From: Candidatus Peregrinibacteria bacterium
Lineage (GTDB): Bacteria > Patescibacteria > Gracilibacteria > UM-FILTER-43-11
Assembly (NCBI GenBank): GCA_030620215.1
Contig: JAUXFE010000046.1
Span: 1 to 5,828 of the forward strand
Reading direction: 5' to 3'
DNA length: 5,828 bases
Of this stretch, positions 5,745 through 5,828 are shown piece after piece; position 1 is the first letter of the stretch; each line of letters opens with the position of its first letter. The position numbers and the translations under genes were made by a program. The notes under the pieces are model-generated. The model was not told the origin of the DNA. It saw only the letters and a program-made list of their open reading frames with translations, and ran no database searches.

Positions 5745-5828
5745 TTATAGCTTAAAGGTGCCATGTGAAGTACCTATATAAACGGTGCTATCAAAGGGGC
5801 TTATCCGAATAGACCAAATGGTGATACC
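5745..5828 (-). CDS. C-terminal end of a probable beta-propeller (BNR/sortilin-like) protein, cut by right window edge
   Basis: An open frame enters from the right edge and ends at TAA (5747-5745), giving 27 residues. They read GITIWSIRISPFD followed by STVYIGTSHGTFKL. The pattern of a W-S-I-R-I strand, then S-P-x-D, then T-V-Y-I-G-T-S-x-G-x-F-K is that of one blade of BNR or YCF48/sortilin-type beta-propellers, where VYxGTxxGxF is the usual blade core. Such proteins are often secreted and repetitive. The rest lies outside the window, so role and length are unknown. It is on the same strand as the sulfotransferase gene, 80 bases upstream of it, and could share its transcript. Confidence 0.6.
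   Translation of the reverse strand, partial: GITIWSIRISPFDSTVYIGTSHGTFKL

Noticed and set aside
1..5828. CRISPR array, tRNA, rRNA or insertion sequence
   Set aside because: No regularly spaced repeats, no tRNA-like cloverleaf, no rRNA signatures and no transposase frame were seen on either strand.

Overview
The window is a stretch of AT-rich bacterial accessory DNA that looks like part of a cell-surface or exopolysaccharide locus. It holds five protein-coding genes, two of them cut by the window edges. Four genes read on the minus strand and one on the plus strand. The Sec-type signal peptide, Shine-Dalgarno sites and gene families point to a Gram-negative bacterium. The choice-of-anchor-Q-like end of the large secreted protein, together with the low GC, is compatible with a Desulfobacterota-like or other environmental lineage. 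That assignment is inference only; nothing here fixes the taxon.

Layout from left to right. Positions 1-599 (minus) hold the first 199 residues of a probable GT-B glycosyltransferase that runs off the left edge and contains a 12-base A tract in its coding strand. Positions 600-1070 contain no intact gene. They hold a good minus-strand promoter for the first gene, a possible small plus-strand RNA unit (promoter, hairpin, terminator), and a GC-richer patch that may be decayed coding DNA. Positions 1071-3137 (minus) encode a secreted 688-residue right-handed parallel beta-helix protein with two inserted modules. Positions 3138-3566 are a divergent intergenic region with promoter candidates and an isolated hairpin. 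Positions 3567-4730 (plus) encode a GT4 glycosyltransferase with a DUF1972-type N-terminus, resembling WchF/RgpA rhamnosyltransferases. It converges, with only 31 bp between the stop codons, on a minus-strand sulfotransferase gene (4762-5664). Positions 5745-5828 (minus) are the last 27 codons of a further gene whose product ends in what looks like a beta-propeller (BNR/sortilin-type) blade.

Taken together, two glycosyltransferases could build a surface or secreted glycan, a PAPS-dependent sulfotransferase could sulfate it, and a secreted beta-helix protein could bind, cleave or epimerise it. This joint role is inferred from gene content. Alternating strands and separate promoter candidates suggest several transcription units rather than one operon. 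The least expected things seen are the A12 tract in a glycosyltransferase gene, the two small modules embedded in the beta-helix protein, and the orphan promoter-hairpin-terminator unit near 748-885.
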